Below, piece by piece: positions 47,886 to 56,818 of a stretch of 64,000 nucleotides of DNA (the stretch's first letter is position 1; each line of letters starts with the position of its first letter). Both the position numbers and the translations under genes were made by a program. Location of the stretch: assembly GCF_030908215.1 (NCBI RefSeq), contig NZ_JAVFJK010000007.1, forward strand, positions 178,559-242,558, written 5' to 3'. Origin of the DNA: Sinomonas sp. ASV486. GTDB taxonomy: Bacteria > Actinomycetota > Actinomycetes > Actinomycetales > Micrococcaceae. The notes below the pieces were generated by a model. That model was not told the origin of the DNA and did not search any database. It saw only the letters and a list, made by a program, of their open reading frames with translations.

Positions 47886-48272
47886 TTGGAAGCCGGAGAT
47901 CTCGTCGCGGTTCCGTGCGAGCCGGATGGCTGGGCATGCCTGCAAGTCGTTGAACTGAAGCGCCAGGGGCCGGGCTCTCTGACGTCGCTCATCGTTGGAC
48001 CATTGCCGTGGTTCGGGGCAGTTCCGCCAACCGGGCAGGACGCGCACGGTGTGGCGGTCACCGAACAGGGGTTGACGCGAATCGAGCTCTTCACCGAATC
48101 CGGTCTGCAAGTCGTCGCCAATAGCCCTGTGGTGGCGTCTGGACTCTCATCCAATTACCGGGACTTCGACGTCGGCACGGTCCACCATGTATGGGGGTGG
48201 AAGACCGCAATTCGTAGAGCGCGAGCAGCGGCCGAGGCCGCCAAAGCGGATTCACGCGAGTGCCAGAACTGA
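47886..48272 (+). CDS. hypothetical protein, Imm26-like fold possible
   Basis: About 128 residues from a TTG start, which is uncertain; no ATG or GTG with a ribosome site is visible in frame nearby. The segment EAGDLVAVPCEPDGWACLQVVEL resembles the opening strand pattern of immunity-protein-26-type or related small beta proteins, and it ends with a helical HHVWGWKTAIRRARAAAEAAKA. No toxin partner is visible beside it. The family guess is weak. The following stretch to 48523 holds no gene that I can support. Confidence 0.4.
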   Translation: MEAGDLVAVPCEPDGWACLQVVELKRQGPGSLTSLIVGPLPWFGAVPPTGQDAHGVAVTEQGLTRIELFTESGLQVVANSPVVASGLSSNYRDFDVGTVHHVWGWKTAIRRARAAAEAAKADSRECQN

Positions 48273-48523
48273 GACCCGAGCCGCGACCGCTCGACGATCG
48301 GCTACCGTCACGTTGGAATGGTCTCCGATGCTGGCCGACCGCCCCGACATCACACCCGACTTCTGATCGAAGTGCCCCCGCGGTGGACCTTGTTTTGGTC
48401 CGCGCCAGTCCGCAGAAGTTCACACGAGTCCCAGTCGAGGGCGTCTCGGGCCATCAGCACCCAACCAAGAAAACTCCTAAATCATGCGGAATTCAACCGT
48501 CCACAACCCCCGTCGTCATCCGC

Positions 48524-49276
48524 TCAGCGGTACTCCGGGTTCGGGTGGTCCGGGTTGGAGAGGTCCCAATTGAACGTCACGTTGCCGTACACCGGGATTC
48601 CGCCGGCGTCCTTGATGCGGCGGGCGGTGTGCAGCATGTTCCAGGCTGCGAACACCGCGTTCCGCGTGGTCCAGTGGTTCTGGGCGCCCCGGTTGTCGTC
48701 GAGATAGGACGGCCCCGGTCCGGCCTCACCGGTCCAGTAGGCGTCCGCCTGCGGCGGGATCGTGAAGCCGATATGGGAGAGCGCGTAGAGCAGCTGGGCG
48801 GCGCAGTGCTTCGCGCCGTCCTCGTTGCCGGTCACGATGACGCCGCCCACCTTGCCGTAGTACGACCACTGCCCGGCAGTGTTGAGCTCGCCCGAGAAGC
48901 CGTAGAGGCGCTCGACCGTCTTCCGCGTGACCGAGGATTGGTCTCCGAGCCAGATCGGCGTTGCGAGGACCACGATGTCCGCGGGCTCAATGAGGGAGTG
49001 GTAAAGGTCCGGGAAATCGTCCGTCTCCCAGCCGTGCTCGCGCATGTCCGGGTAGACACCTGGCGGGATGTCGTGGTCCACCGTGCGGATCTCGTCGACG
49101 TGGGCGCCCACGCCCTCGAGCACGTGCCGACTCACCGCAATGAGTCCGTCCGTGTGGCTCGTCTCGGGACTCGGCTTGAGCGTCCCGTTGAGGTAGACGG
49201 CGCGGAGGTCGCTGAAGTCGGTCGTATTCGCGGCGATCTCCGCGTCGATGAACGCCTGGACTGATTCCGGCAGCAT
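48524..49276 (-). CDS. flavodoxin-fold NAD(P)H-dependent FMN reductase-like protein
   Basis: A 250-residue protein of the NADPH-dependent FMN reductase/flavodoxin superfamily. The phosphate-binding turn is LNGTLKPSPETSHTDGL, the flavin-contacting loop ATPIWLGDQSSVTRKTVERLYG, and KVGGVIVTGNEDGAKHCAAQLLYALSHIG follows. It would use NAD(P)H to reduce flavin or a quinone in the cytoplasm. A GGAAGGA site precedes the ATG at 49276. It lies 39 bp downstream of the CynX-like gene and may share its transcript. Confidence 0.85.
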   Translation of the reverse strand: MLPESVQAFIDAEIAANTTDFSDLRAVYLNGTLKPSPETSHTDGLIAVSRHVLEGVGAHVDEIRTVDHDIPPGVYPDMREHGWETDDFPDLYHSLIEPADIVVLATPIWLGDQSSVTRKTVERLYGFSGELNTAGQWSYYGKVGGVIVTGNEDGAKHCAAQLLYALSHIGFTIPPQADAYWTGEAGPGPSYLDDNRGAQNHWTTRNAVFAAWNMLHTARRIKDAGGIPVYGNVTFNWDLSNPDHPNPEYR

Positions 49277-49315
49277 GGTCGGGTCCTTCCGTCGTGGGTC
49301 TTCCCACCCCCGATG

Positions 49316-50620
49316 CTAGGCGCGCTGCGAGCGGGAGGCGAGGGGCGGCGTCGTGCGTGACCGGATCGCCAGGAAGCCCGTCACCGCCATGACGACGAGT
49401 GCACCGAGCACGAACACGAGCGGCGCCTGCCAGTTGCCCGCGGCCTCGCGCAGTCCGCCGATGACGATCGGCCCCGTGGATGCGATCGCGTACCCGACGG
49501 ACTGGATGAGCGCCGTCATGCGCCGGTTCTCATCGAGGCTGCGGGCCCGCTTGATGACCACGGTGAACACGACCGTGAACGTGCCGCCCTGGGCGATGCC
49601 CCCGAGTACGGCCCACAGCACCCACGCGGCCGGGGCCACCAGGAGCCCCGCCGGCAGCACGAGCCAGCAGACCGCGACGAGCGCGAAGAGCTGCTTCTCG
49701 CCCCACCCGAAGAGGTGGATGAGGGCGGGGATGAGCAGGGGTCCGGCGATCGCGAACAGCTGGAGGAGGCTCGCCCCGAGTCCGGCCTGGGCCAAGGTCA
49801 TGCCCTGCGTCTGGGCGAGATACGAGGGCAGCCACAGGGTCATGGCGTAGTAGCCGACGTTGTGCAGCGCGAAGGTCGCCGTGAACAGCCACATCATGCG
49901 CCGATTCCCGGGGCTGATCTTGGCTCGGGGGACGAGGGGGAGGGGCCCGGTCTCGGTGCCCGGCTGTCCCTGCGCCGCCCGCAGCTCCGCGCGACGCCGC
50001 GCGGCCGCCTTCGCGGCGCGCCCCGGGAAGTCAGCGTCGGACCACCGCGGCCCGTCCTTGCTGGCAGGGAATACGAAGAACCAGACGCCTGCGGCGATCG
50101 CCACGAATCCGAGCCAGGACACGAGCGAGCCCTGCCAGCCGATCGTGCCGGCCAGTGGCGCAGTGAGCGCCGACGCGAGAGTGGTGCCGACGTTCACGGC
50201 GGCCGTGGTCACGCCGGTCATGAGCGCGGCGCGGAGCGGGAAGTCGCGGCCCACGATGAGGGGCGTGGCCACATTCACGAGGGTCATGGCGACGCCAAGG
50301 ACCACCGTCCCGACGAGCGCCCCAGCGGCGCCCCCGTAGGAGCGGACCACGATGCCCAGGGCAAGCCCGCCGAAGAAGTACAGGACCGCGTGATTGATGC
50401 CGATCTTGCCCACGAGCCATGCCGCGGCTGGAGTGATGAGCCCGAAGCAGAGCACCGGGATCGCGGCGAGGAGGCCCACGACGGCGGCGCTGAGACCCGT
50501 GTCGCGCTGGATGTCCGGGAGTACCGGCCCGAGGCCGACGATCGGCGCGCGGGAGTTGAGCGACATGAGGCCGACGGCGAGGAGGGCCAGCGCCGCGGTA
50601 CGGCTGATCCGCCGGGTCAC
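49316..50620 (-). CDS. CynX/NimT-type MFS transporter
   Basis: A 434-residue, 12-helix MFS protein of the cyanate/nitroimidazole-type group. The N-terminal helix reads LALLAVGLMSLNSRAPIVGLGPVLP, typical of the family (the SLNxR..P.VG motif), and the cytosolic loop after helix 6 is Arg-rich. The start is GTG at 50620 with GAAAGGA upstream; the longer open frame is a shadow of the tautomerase gene. It diverges from the tautomerase and shares with it TTTGTAAGGACAAA, a motif also before iolC and iolR. Confidence 0.88.
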   Translation of the reverse strand: MTRRISRTAALALLAVGLMSLNSRAPIVGLGPVLPDIQRDTGLSAAVVGLLAAIPVLCFGLITPAAAWLVGKIGINHAVLYFFGGLALGIVVRSYGGAAGALVGTVVLGVAMTLVNVATPLIVGRDFPLRAALMTGVTTAAVNVGTTLASALTAPLAGTIGWQGSLVSWLGFVAIAAGVWFFVFPASKDGPRWSDADFPGRAAKAAARRRAELRAAQGQPGTETGPLPLVPRAKISPGNRRMMWLFTATFALHNVGYYAMTLWLPSYLAQTQGMTLAQAGLGASLLQLFAIAGPLLIPALIHLFGWGEKQLFALVAVCWLVLPAGLLVAPAAWVLWAVLGGIAQGGTFTVVFTVVIKRARSLDENRRMTALIQSVGYAIASTGPIVIGGLREAAGNWQAPLVFVLGALVVMAVTGFLAIRSRTTPPLASRSQRA

Positions 50621-50691
50621 GGGTGTCCTTTCGGGAGGGGGATTCTGGTCCACCCTCTCACGGCGAGGTCGCGCCACCGAGGTGACCGAAC

Positions 50692-50705
50692 TTTGTAAGG
50701 ACAAA
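50692..50705. promoter_or_regulatory. TTTGNNAGGACAAA motif (CynX/tautomerase promoter)
   Basis: TTTGTAAGGACAAA, within the palindrome CTTTGT-N4-ACAAAG (50691-50706). A further ACAAAGTT half-site lies at 50750-50757. The same motif appears before iolC and iolR. Confidence 0.55.
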
Positions 50706-50779
50706 GTGTTGCAACAGCGGCTGATGCGGCTTAGTCTGAGTATGTCAGCACAAAGTTCCACAGTGAAGGTGCCCCGCAC

Positions 50780-51184
50780 ATGCCTCTCATCCGCATCGAC
50801 GTCAATGCCGGCCGCACCCCCGAGCAGCTCGCGCGCATCAGCCGCGCCGTCCACGAGGCGGTTCTGGCTGAGTACCGCATCCCCGAGCGCGACTACTTCC
50901 ACATCGTCACCGAGCATGCACCTGGCCAGATCGTCGCGCAGGATGCGGGCCTCGGATTCGAACGCTCGGGCGGCGTTGTCATGATCCAGATCTTCACCCA
51001 GGGCGGGCGCAGCCAGGAGGCCAAGGAGTCCCTGTTCGCGGCCGTCGCGCACAACCTCGCCGACGCGGGCGTGCCGGGCGAGGACGTCTTCATCGGCTAC
51101 GTCGAGAACGGTGCCGGGGACTGGTCCTTCGGCTTCGGGCGAGCCCAGTATGTGACGGGCGAGCTGGCCGTCCCTGCTGGCTGA
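50780..51184 (+). CDS. tautomerase-superfamily protein
   Basis: A 134-residue protein of the 4-oxalocrotonate tautomerase superfamily, of the longer class seen in malonate-semialdehyde decarboxylase and cis-CaaD-like proteins. Met-Pro at the start gives the catalytic Pro1 after Met removal. Family strands are LIRIDVNAGRT and GVVMIQIFTQGGRSQEAKESLF. It could act on an oxo-acid intermediate. Its place just before the inositol operon and the shared promoter motif suggest a link with malonate semialdehyde made by IolA, but this is inference. Confidence 0.85.
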   Translation: MPLIRIDVNAGRTPEQLARISRAVHEAVLAEYRIPERDYFHIVTEHAPGQIVAQDAGLGFERSGGVVMIQIFTQGGRSQEAKESLFAAVAHNLADAGVPGEDVFIGYVENGAGDWSFGFGRAQYVTGELAVPAG

Positions 51185-51201
51185 AATTGTCAATACAAAC
51201 C

Positions 51202-51215
51202 TTTGACAGGACATT
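51202..51215. promoter_or_regulatory. TTTGNNAGGACAAA motif (iolC promoter)
   Basis: TTTGACAGGACATT lies about 90 bp before the iolC start, two mismatches from the iolR site in its conserved positions. Confidence 0.5.
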
Positions 51216-51303
51216 AATTCTGTAGCAGAGTTGACCTGTGGCCGACGCCACAGGCAGCGAAGCCGGCCCGGGGTTCCGGGCTTACAACGAAAGGCACCGC
51301 GAA

Positions 51304-52293
51304 GTGACCTACGACGTTCTCACGATGGGGCGCATCAGCGTCGACATCTACCCCAACGACATCGGAGTCGGCCTGGCGGACGTGACGAGCTTCGGCAAGT
51401 ACCTGGGCGGCTCGCCGTCGAACGTCGCCGTCGCCGCAGCCCGCCACGGGCGCACCACCGCCGTCATCACCCGCACCGGGGACGACCCGTTCGGGACGTA
51501 CCTCCACCGCGAGCTGGCCAAGTTCGGTGTCGATGACCGTTTCGTGGCCCCGGTCGCGGGACTCCAGACCCCGGCGACCTTCTGCGCCATCATCCCGGCC
51601 ACGCACGAGTTCCCGCTGTACTTCTACGGCCGCTTCCCCACGGCCCCGGACCTGCAGATCAAGGCCGAGGAGCTGGACCTCGCGGCCATCAGGGACGCGC
51701 GGATCTTCTGGTCCACCGTGACGGGCCTGTGCCAGGAGCCGAGCCGCTCGGCCCACATCGCCGCCCATGAGGCGCGCCCCCGCGCTGAGTTGGCCGAGGG
51801 CCAGTTCACGGTCCTCGACCTCGACTACCGGCCCATGTTCTGGGACTCCGAGGACGCAGCCCGCGAGCAGGTCGCCAGAGTCCTGCCGCATGTCACGGTC
51901 GCGATCGGCAACGAGGAGGAGTGCGCGGTCGCCGTCGGCCACGGCACCCCGGATGAGCAGGCCGACCGCCTCCTGGCCGCGGGCGTCGAGATCGCCGTGG
52001 TCAAGCTCGGCCCCGAGGGCGTCATGGCCAAGACCCGCACCGAGCGCGTCGTCTCCGCCCCAGTCCCGGTCGAGACCCTCAACGGCCTCGGCGCCGGCGA
52101 CTCGTTCGGCGGCGCGTTCTGCCACGGACTCCTCGCCGGCTGGCCGCTCGCCCAAGTCCTGGACTACGCGAACGCCTCCGGCGCGATCGTCGCCTCGCGC
52201 CTCTCGTGCGCCGATGCGATGCCGACGCCGGCAGAGGTCACCGCGCTGCTGTCCGAACGCGGCCGTCTCGTCCCCGAGGCGGTGGCCCAGTGA
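51304..52293 (+). CDS. iolC: 5-dehydro-2-deoxygluconokinase
   Basis: A 329-residue PfkB sugar kinase that phosphorylates 5-dehydro-2-deoxygluconate in inositol catabolism. N-terminal VLTMGRISVDIYPNDIG and GGSPSNVAVAAARHG are typical of IolC, and the C-terminal ATP/anion motif with the catalytic Asp is in GLGAGDSFGGAF. GTG at 51304 has GAAAGG 9 nt upstream; a GTG at 51238 is in frame but without such a site. It opens a seven-gene operon. Confidence 0.93.
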   Translation: MTYDVLTMGRISVDIYPNDIGVGLADVTSFGKYLGGSPSNVAVAAARHGRTTAVITRTGDDPFGTYLHRELAKFGVDDRFVAPVAGLQTPATFCAIIPATHEFPLYFYGRFPTAPDLQIKAEELDLAAIRDARIFWSTVTGLCQEPSRSAHIAAHEARPRAELAEGQFTVLDLDYRPMFWDSEDAAREQVARVLPHVTVAIGNEEECAVAVGHGTPDEQADRLLAAGVEIAVVKLGPEGVMAKTRTERVVSAPVPVETLNGLGAGDSFGGAFCHGLLAGWPLAQVLDYANASGAIVASRLSCADAMPTPAEVTALLSERGRLVPEAVAQ

Positions 52294-53288
52294 GCGCCGC
52301 CGCCGAGACCGCGTCTCCGAGCGGCGTCGTCCGTGGCGGGGCGCCCGTCCTCGCGAACCCGCACGACGACGACCCTCGCCGCTACGAGCACCTCACCAAG
52401 ATCCGGCTCGAGGACCCGGCCGCCGTTGCGCGCGCCGCCCAGAACCGCCGCCGCCACCCGGGCCCCGTGCTCGGCAAGCAGGACTTCATCGTCGCGGCCG
52501 ACCACCCCGCCCGCGGCGCGCTCGCGGCCCAGGGCCGGCCCGAGGCCATGGCAGACCGGCGCGAGCTCCTCGACAGGCTCCAGATCGCCCTGGCGAACCC
52601 CGCCGTCGATGGGGTCCTGGCGAGCCCGGACATCATGGACGACCTGCTCCTTCTCGGCGCGCTCGAGGGCAAGCTCGTCTTCGGTTCGATGAACCGTGGC
52701 GGCCTGGCCGGGTTCGTCAACGAGTTCGACGACCGCTTCACGGGCCACACGGCCGAGGCGCTCGCGGCGCTGGGGGCCGACGGCGGCAAGATGCTCACCC
52801 GCATCGCCCTCGGCGATCCCGCCACCGCGTCCATCCTCGAGAGCACCGCGAAGGCCATCGACGCGCTCGCCGCCCGCGGCCTCATCGCGATGGTCGAGCC
52901 GTTCCTCTCGGGCTGGGTCGATGGCAAGGTCAAGAACGACCTCTCCGCTGAGGCCGTCATCAAGTCCATCGGGATCGCCTCGGGCCTCGGCTCGACGAGC
53001 GCCTACACGTGGATGAAGCTGCCAGTCGTTCAGGACATGGAACGCGTCATGGCCGCCACGACCATGCCGACGGTCCTCCTGGGCGGGGACCCGACCGGCC
53101 ACCAGGACGAGGTCTTCGCCTCGTGGGGCCGGGCGCTCGCACTGCCTGGCGTGCAGGGCCTGACCGTGGGCCGCACGCTCCTCTACCCGGCCGACGGCGA
53201 TGTTGCCGGCGCCGTCGCAGCTGCGGCTTCGCTGCTGCACACCGAAGAGATCCCATCGGGACACAGCACCAAGGAGGCTGCCAAGTGA
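52290..53288 (+). CDS. Cgl0159-type aldolase, likely inositol-pathway aldolase
   Basis: A 332-residue (beta/alpha)8-barrel protein of the Cgl0159 group found in actinobacterial inositol clusters. It has FIVAADHPARGAL near residue 67, LVFGSMNRGGLAG, MVEPFLSGW and the Schiff-base-type Lys context YTWMKLPVV. In this operon it fits the step that cleaves phosphorylated dehydrodeoxygluconate to dihydroxyacetone phosphate and malonate semialdehyde (the IolJ step). It begins with GTG inside the iolC stop. The exact reaction is inferred from context. Confidence 0.8.
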   Translation: MSAAAETASPSGVVRGGAPVLANPHDDDPRRYEHLTKIRLEDPAAVARAAQNRRRHPGPVLGKQDFIVAADHPARGALAAQGRPEAMADRRELLDRLQIALANPAVDGVLASPDIMDDLLLLGALEGKLVFGSMNRGGLAGFVNEFDDRFTGHTAEALAALGADGGKMLTRIALGDPATASILESTAKAIDALAARGLIAMVEPFLSGWVDGKVKNDLSAEAVIKSIGIASGLGSTSAYTWMKLPVVQDMERVMAATTMPTVLLGGDPTGHQDEVFASWGRALALPGVQGLTVGRTLLYPADGDVAGAVAAAASLLHTEEIPSGHSTKEAAK

Positions 53289-55240
53289 GCACCACCCGCA
53301 GGATGACGGTCGCCCAGGCGCTCGTCGAGTTCCTCGGCCGCCAGTACACGGTTGACACCGTCGGGGGGCCCGATGGGGGATCGTACAGGGAGCGGCTCAT
53401 CCCCGGCATGTTCGGCATCTTCGGCCACGGCAACGTGGCCGGGGTGGGACAGGCGCTCAAGCAGTGGCAGGTCGCCGACCCCACACTCATGCCGTACTAC
53501 CAGGGCCGCAACGAGCAGGCGCAGGCGCATCAGGCTGTCGGGTACGCGCGGCACACGCGCCGCCGCCAGACCTTCGCGATCTCGACGTCGATCGGTCCCG
53601 GCTCGTCCAACCTGCTCACCGGCGCTGCGCTCGCCACGGCGAACCGCCTCCCCGCGCTGCTCCTGCCCTCGGACACGTTCGCGACCCGCGCCGCGGACCC
53701 GGTCCTGCAGCAGCTCGAGCACCCGCACGGCTACGACATCACGGTCAACGACGCGTTCCGTCCGCTGTCCAAGTACTTCGACCGGGTCAACCGCCCGGAG
53801 CAGCTCTTCTCGGCGCTCCTGCACGGCCTGCGCGTCCTGACGGACCCGGCCGAGACCGGCGCCGTGACGATCGCCCTCCCGCAGGACGTCCAGGCCGAGG
53901 TCTTCGACGTCCCCGAGGAGTTCCTCGCCGAGCGCGAGTGGCGCATCCGCCGCCCCGAGCCCGAGGGCCAGGACATCGCCGAGGCCGCCCGCCGCATCCG
54001 CGCCGCGAAGCGCCCGGTCATCATCGCCGGCGGCGGCGTGCTCTACGCCTTCGCCACGGACCAGCTGCGCGCCTTCGCCGAGGCCACCGGCATCCCGGTC
54101 GGCTGGACCCAGGCCGGCGTCGGCTCCCTCGCGTGGGACCACCCGCAGGCGCTCGGGGCGGTCGGCTCGACCGGCACGACGGCGGCCAACGCGCTCGTGC
54201 GCGACGCCGACCTCGTGATCGGCATCGGCACGCGCTACGAGGACTTCACCACGGCCTCCCGCACGGCGTTCCAGGACCCGGGCGTGAGCTTCGTGAACAT
54301 CAACGTCGCCGCGATCGACGCCTACAAGCACGGAACCTCGCTGCCGATCGTCGCCGACGCGCGCAAGGCACTGGCCGCGCTCACGACGGCGCTGGGCGGC
54401 TACCGCGTCGAGGCGGACCTCGAGCGTGTGGTCTCCGACGAGAAGGCCCGCTGGGACGACACGGTCGACGCCGCTTTCGCCCAGGACTACTCTCCTCTCG
54501 TGTCCCAGAACGCCATCATCGGCGCGGTCAACCGCGCGATGGACTCGCGCGACGTCGTGGTCTGCGCTGCAGGCTCCCTCCCCGGAGACCTGCACAAGAT
54601 GTGGCGCATCCGCGACCCGTTCGGGTACCACGTCGAGTACGCGTTCTCCTGCATGGGCTACGAGATCCCCGGCGGGCTGGGGGTCAAGCGCGCGGCCGTC
54701 GATGCGACGTCCAAGGGCGAGGCGAACAGGGACGTCGTCGTCATGGTCGGCGACGGCTCGTACCTCATGATGCACACCGAGCTCGTCACGGCGGTCGCGG
54801 AGGGCATCAAGCTCATCACCGTGCTCATCCAGAACCACGGCTACGCCTCGATCGGCGCGCTGTCCGAGCAGCTCGGATCCCAGCGCTTCGGCACGAAGTA
54901 CCGCACGCTCGACGCCGAGCACCACACGTTCGACGACGGCGAGAAGCTCCCGATCGACCTCGCCACGAATGCCGAGAGCCTCGGCGTCACGGTCTACCGG
55001 ATCGAGCCGGGACCGAACGCGATCGCCGACCTCGAGGCCGCCGTCGGCAAGGCCAAGGCTGCCCCGGAGGGCAGCGGGCCGATCGTGATCCACATCGAGT
55101 CCGATCCGCTCATCGACGCCCCGAGCTCCGAGTCCTGGTGGGACGTCCCCGTCTCCGGGGCCTCCGAACTCGAGTCCACCCAGGCCGCCTTCGCCACCTA
55201 CACCGACCACAAGTCCCGCCAGCGGCCCCTGCTCGGGTGA
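53285..55240 (+). CDS. iolD: 3D-(3,5/4)-trihydroxycyclohexane-1,2-dione hydrolase
   Basis: A 651-residue thiamine-diphosphate enzyme that opens the inositol-derived ring. The N-terminal PYR part has GIFGHGNVAGVGQAL and YYQGRNEQAQAHQAVGYA; the C-terminal PP part has the cofactor motif VGDGSYLMMHTEL with the Asn of IQNHGYASIG. GTG at 53285 overlaps the preceding stop. Length and order match IolD. Confidence 0.95.
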   Translation: MSTTRRMTVAQALVEFLGRQYTVDTVGGPDGGSYRERLIPGMFGIFGHGNVAGVGQALKQWQVADPTLMPYYQGRNEQAQAHQAVGYARHTRRRQTFAISTSIGPGSSNLLTGAALATANRLPALLLPSDTFATRAADPVLQQLEHPHGYDITVNDAFRPLSKYFDRVNRPEQLFSALLHGLRVLTDPAETGAVTIALPQDVQAEVFDVPEEFLAEREWRIRRPEPEGQDIAEAARRIRAAKRPVIIAGGGVLYAFATDQLRAFAEATGIPVGWTQAGVGSLAWDHPQALGAVGSTGTTAANALVRDADLVIGIGTRYEDFTTASRTAFQDPGVSFVNINVAAIDAYKHGTSLPIVADARKALAALTTALGGYRVEADLERVVSDEKARWDDTVDAAFAQDYSPLVSQNAIIGAVNRAMDSRDVVVCAAGSLPGDLHKMWRIRDPFGYHVEYAFSCMGYEIPGGLGVKRAAVDATSKGEANRDVVVMVGDGSYLMMHTELVTAVAEGIKLITVLIQNHGYASIGALSEQLGSQRFGTKYRTLDAEHHTFDDGEKLPIDLATNAESLGVTVYRIEPGPNAIADLEAAVGKAKAAPEGSGPIVIHIESDPLIDAPSSESWWDVPVSGASELESTQAAFATYTDHKSRQRPLLG

Positions 55241-55293
55241 GCACCGCCGCCGTCCCAACCCTTCCCACCAAGAATTCCCACAGGAGTTAGATC

Positions 55294-56793
55294 ATGAGTG
55301 TCAAGACCATTCCGCATTTCCTCGATGGCGTGGAGTCCAACGGTGTCGGGGAGCGGACGCAGCCGGTGTTCAACCCGGCCACGGGCGAGCAGACGGGCGA
55401 GCTTCGGCTTGCGGACGCGGCGGACCTGGAGACGGCCGTCGCGGCGGCGCGCAAGGCCGCGGAGTCGTGGAACGACATCTCCCTGGCCAAGCGCACCGGG
55501 GTGCTGTTCCGGTTCCGTGAGCTCGTCGCCGCGCACATCGACGAGCTTGCCGAGCGGGTGACGGCGGAGCACGGGAAGGTGATCTCGGATGCGAAGGGCG
55601 AGATCGGCCGGGGCCTGGAGGTGGTGGAGTTCGCGTGCGGGATCCCGCAGCTGCTCAAGGGCGCCTACTCGGACCAGGCCTCGACCGGGATCGACGTGTT
55701 CTCCTACCGCCAGCCGGTCGGGGTGGTCGCCGGGATCACGCCGTTCAACTTCCCGGTGATGGTGCCGCTGTGGATGGCCCCGGTGGCGATCGCCACGGGC
55801 AACGCGTTCATCCTCAAGCCCTCCGAGCGTGACCCCTCGGCCTCGATGCTGCTCGCGCGGCTGTGGGCCGAGGCGGGCCTGCCGGCCGGGGTGTTCCAGG
55901 TCCTGCACGGTGGCAAGGAGACCGTGGACGGGCTCCTGACCCACCCCGACGTGGACGCCATCTCGTTCGTGGGGTCGACCCCGATCGCCAGGTACGTCCA
56001 GGAGACGGCCACCGCGCACGGGAAGCGGGTCCAGGCCCTGGGCGGGGCGAAGAACCACGCGATCATCCTCCCGGACGCGGACCTGGACAACGCCGCGGAC
56101 CACCTGGCCGCTGCCGCGTTCGGCTCCGCGGGGGAGCGGTGCATGGCGATCTCCGTGGCCGTGGCGGTCGGGGACGCCGCCGATGCCCTGGTGGGCAAGG
56201 TCGCCCAGCGGGCCGAGGCCGTCAAAGTCGCCGAGGGCACCGAGCCGGGGGCGGAGATGGGCCCGGTCATCACGGCCGCGTCCAGGGACCGGATGGCCGG
56301 CATCGTCACCGACGCCGCCGCGGCCGGGGCCCGGCTGGTCGTGGACGGGCGCGAGTTCACCGTGGCGGGCAAGGAGGGCGGGAACTGGTTCGGCCCGACC
56401 GTGATCGACAACGTGGGCACGGACATGGGCGCGTACACCGAGGAGATCTTCGGCCCGGTCCTGTCCGTGGTCCGCGTCGAGACGGTCGAGGAGGCCATCG
56501 AGCTGGTCAACTCCAACCCGTACGGCAACGGCACCGCGATCTTCACCTCCTCCGGGTCCAACGCGCGCAAGTTCCACCGCGGGGTCCACGTGGGCATGAT
56601 CGGGGTCAACGTCCCGATCCCCGTCCCGGTCGCGTACCACTCCTTCGGCGGGTGGAAGAACTCCCTCTTCGGCGACAAGCACATCTACGGCGAGGAAGGC
56701 GTCGCCTTCTACACCCGCGCCAAGGTCGTCACCCAGCGCTGGCCAGAACCCACCCACGCCTCCGGCGCCTCCTACAACTTCCCCTCCAACTAA
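55294..56793 (+). CDS. iolA: methylmalonate/malonate-semialdehyde dehydrogenase (acylating)
   Basis: A 499-residue CoA-acylating aldehyde dehydrogenase converting malonate semialdehyde to acetyl-CoA. It shows ITPFNFPVMVPLWMAPVAIATGN, GAKNHAIILPDADLDN instead of the usual ELGGK motif, and Cys283 in GSAGERCMAIS, all hallmarks of MmsA/IolA. AGGAG lies before the ATG. It completes the inositol route to acetyl-CoA and dihydroxyacetone phosphate. Confidence 0.95.
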   Translation: MSVKTIPHFLDGVESNGVGERTQPVFNPATGEQTGELRLADAADLETAVAAARKAAESWNDISLAKRTGVLFRFRELVAAHIDELAERVTAEHGKVISDAKGEIGRGLEVVEFACGIPQLLKGAYSDQASTGIDVFSYRQPVGVVAGITPFNFPVMVPLWMAPVAIATGNAFILKPSERDPSASMLLARLWAEAGLPAGVFQVLHGGKETVDGLLTHPDVDAISFVGSTPIARYVQETATAHGKRVQALGGAKNHAIILPDADLDNAADHLAAAAFGSAGERCMAISVAVAVGDAADALVGKVAQRAEAVKVAEGTEPGAEMGPVITAASRDRMAGIVTDAAAAGARLVVDGREFTVAGKEGGNWFGPTVIDNVGTDMGAYTEEIFGPVLSVVRVETVEEAIELVNSNPYGNGTAIFTSSGSNARKFHRGVHVGMIGVNVPIPVPVAYHSFGGWKNSLFGDKHIYGEEGVAFYTRAKVVTQRWPEPTHASGASYNFPSN

Positions 56794-56818
56794 GCCTCGA
56801 TTCCACCGGAGGAACACC

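Noticed and set aside
48273..48523. Possible gene or RNA in the gap after the third small gene
   Set aside because: No frame with a ribosome site, no clear hairpin and no repeat; nothing supportable was seen.
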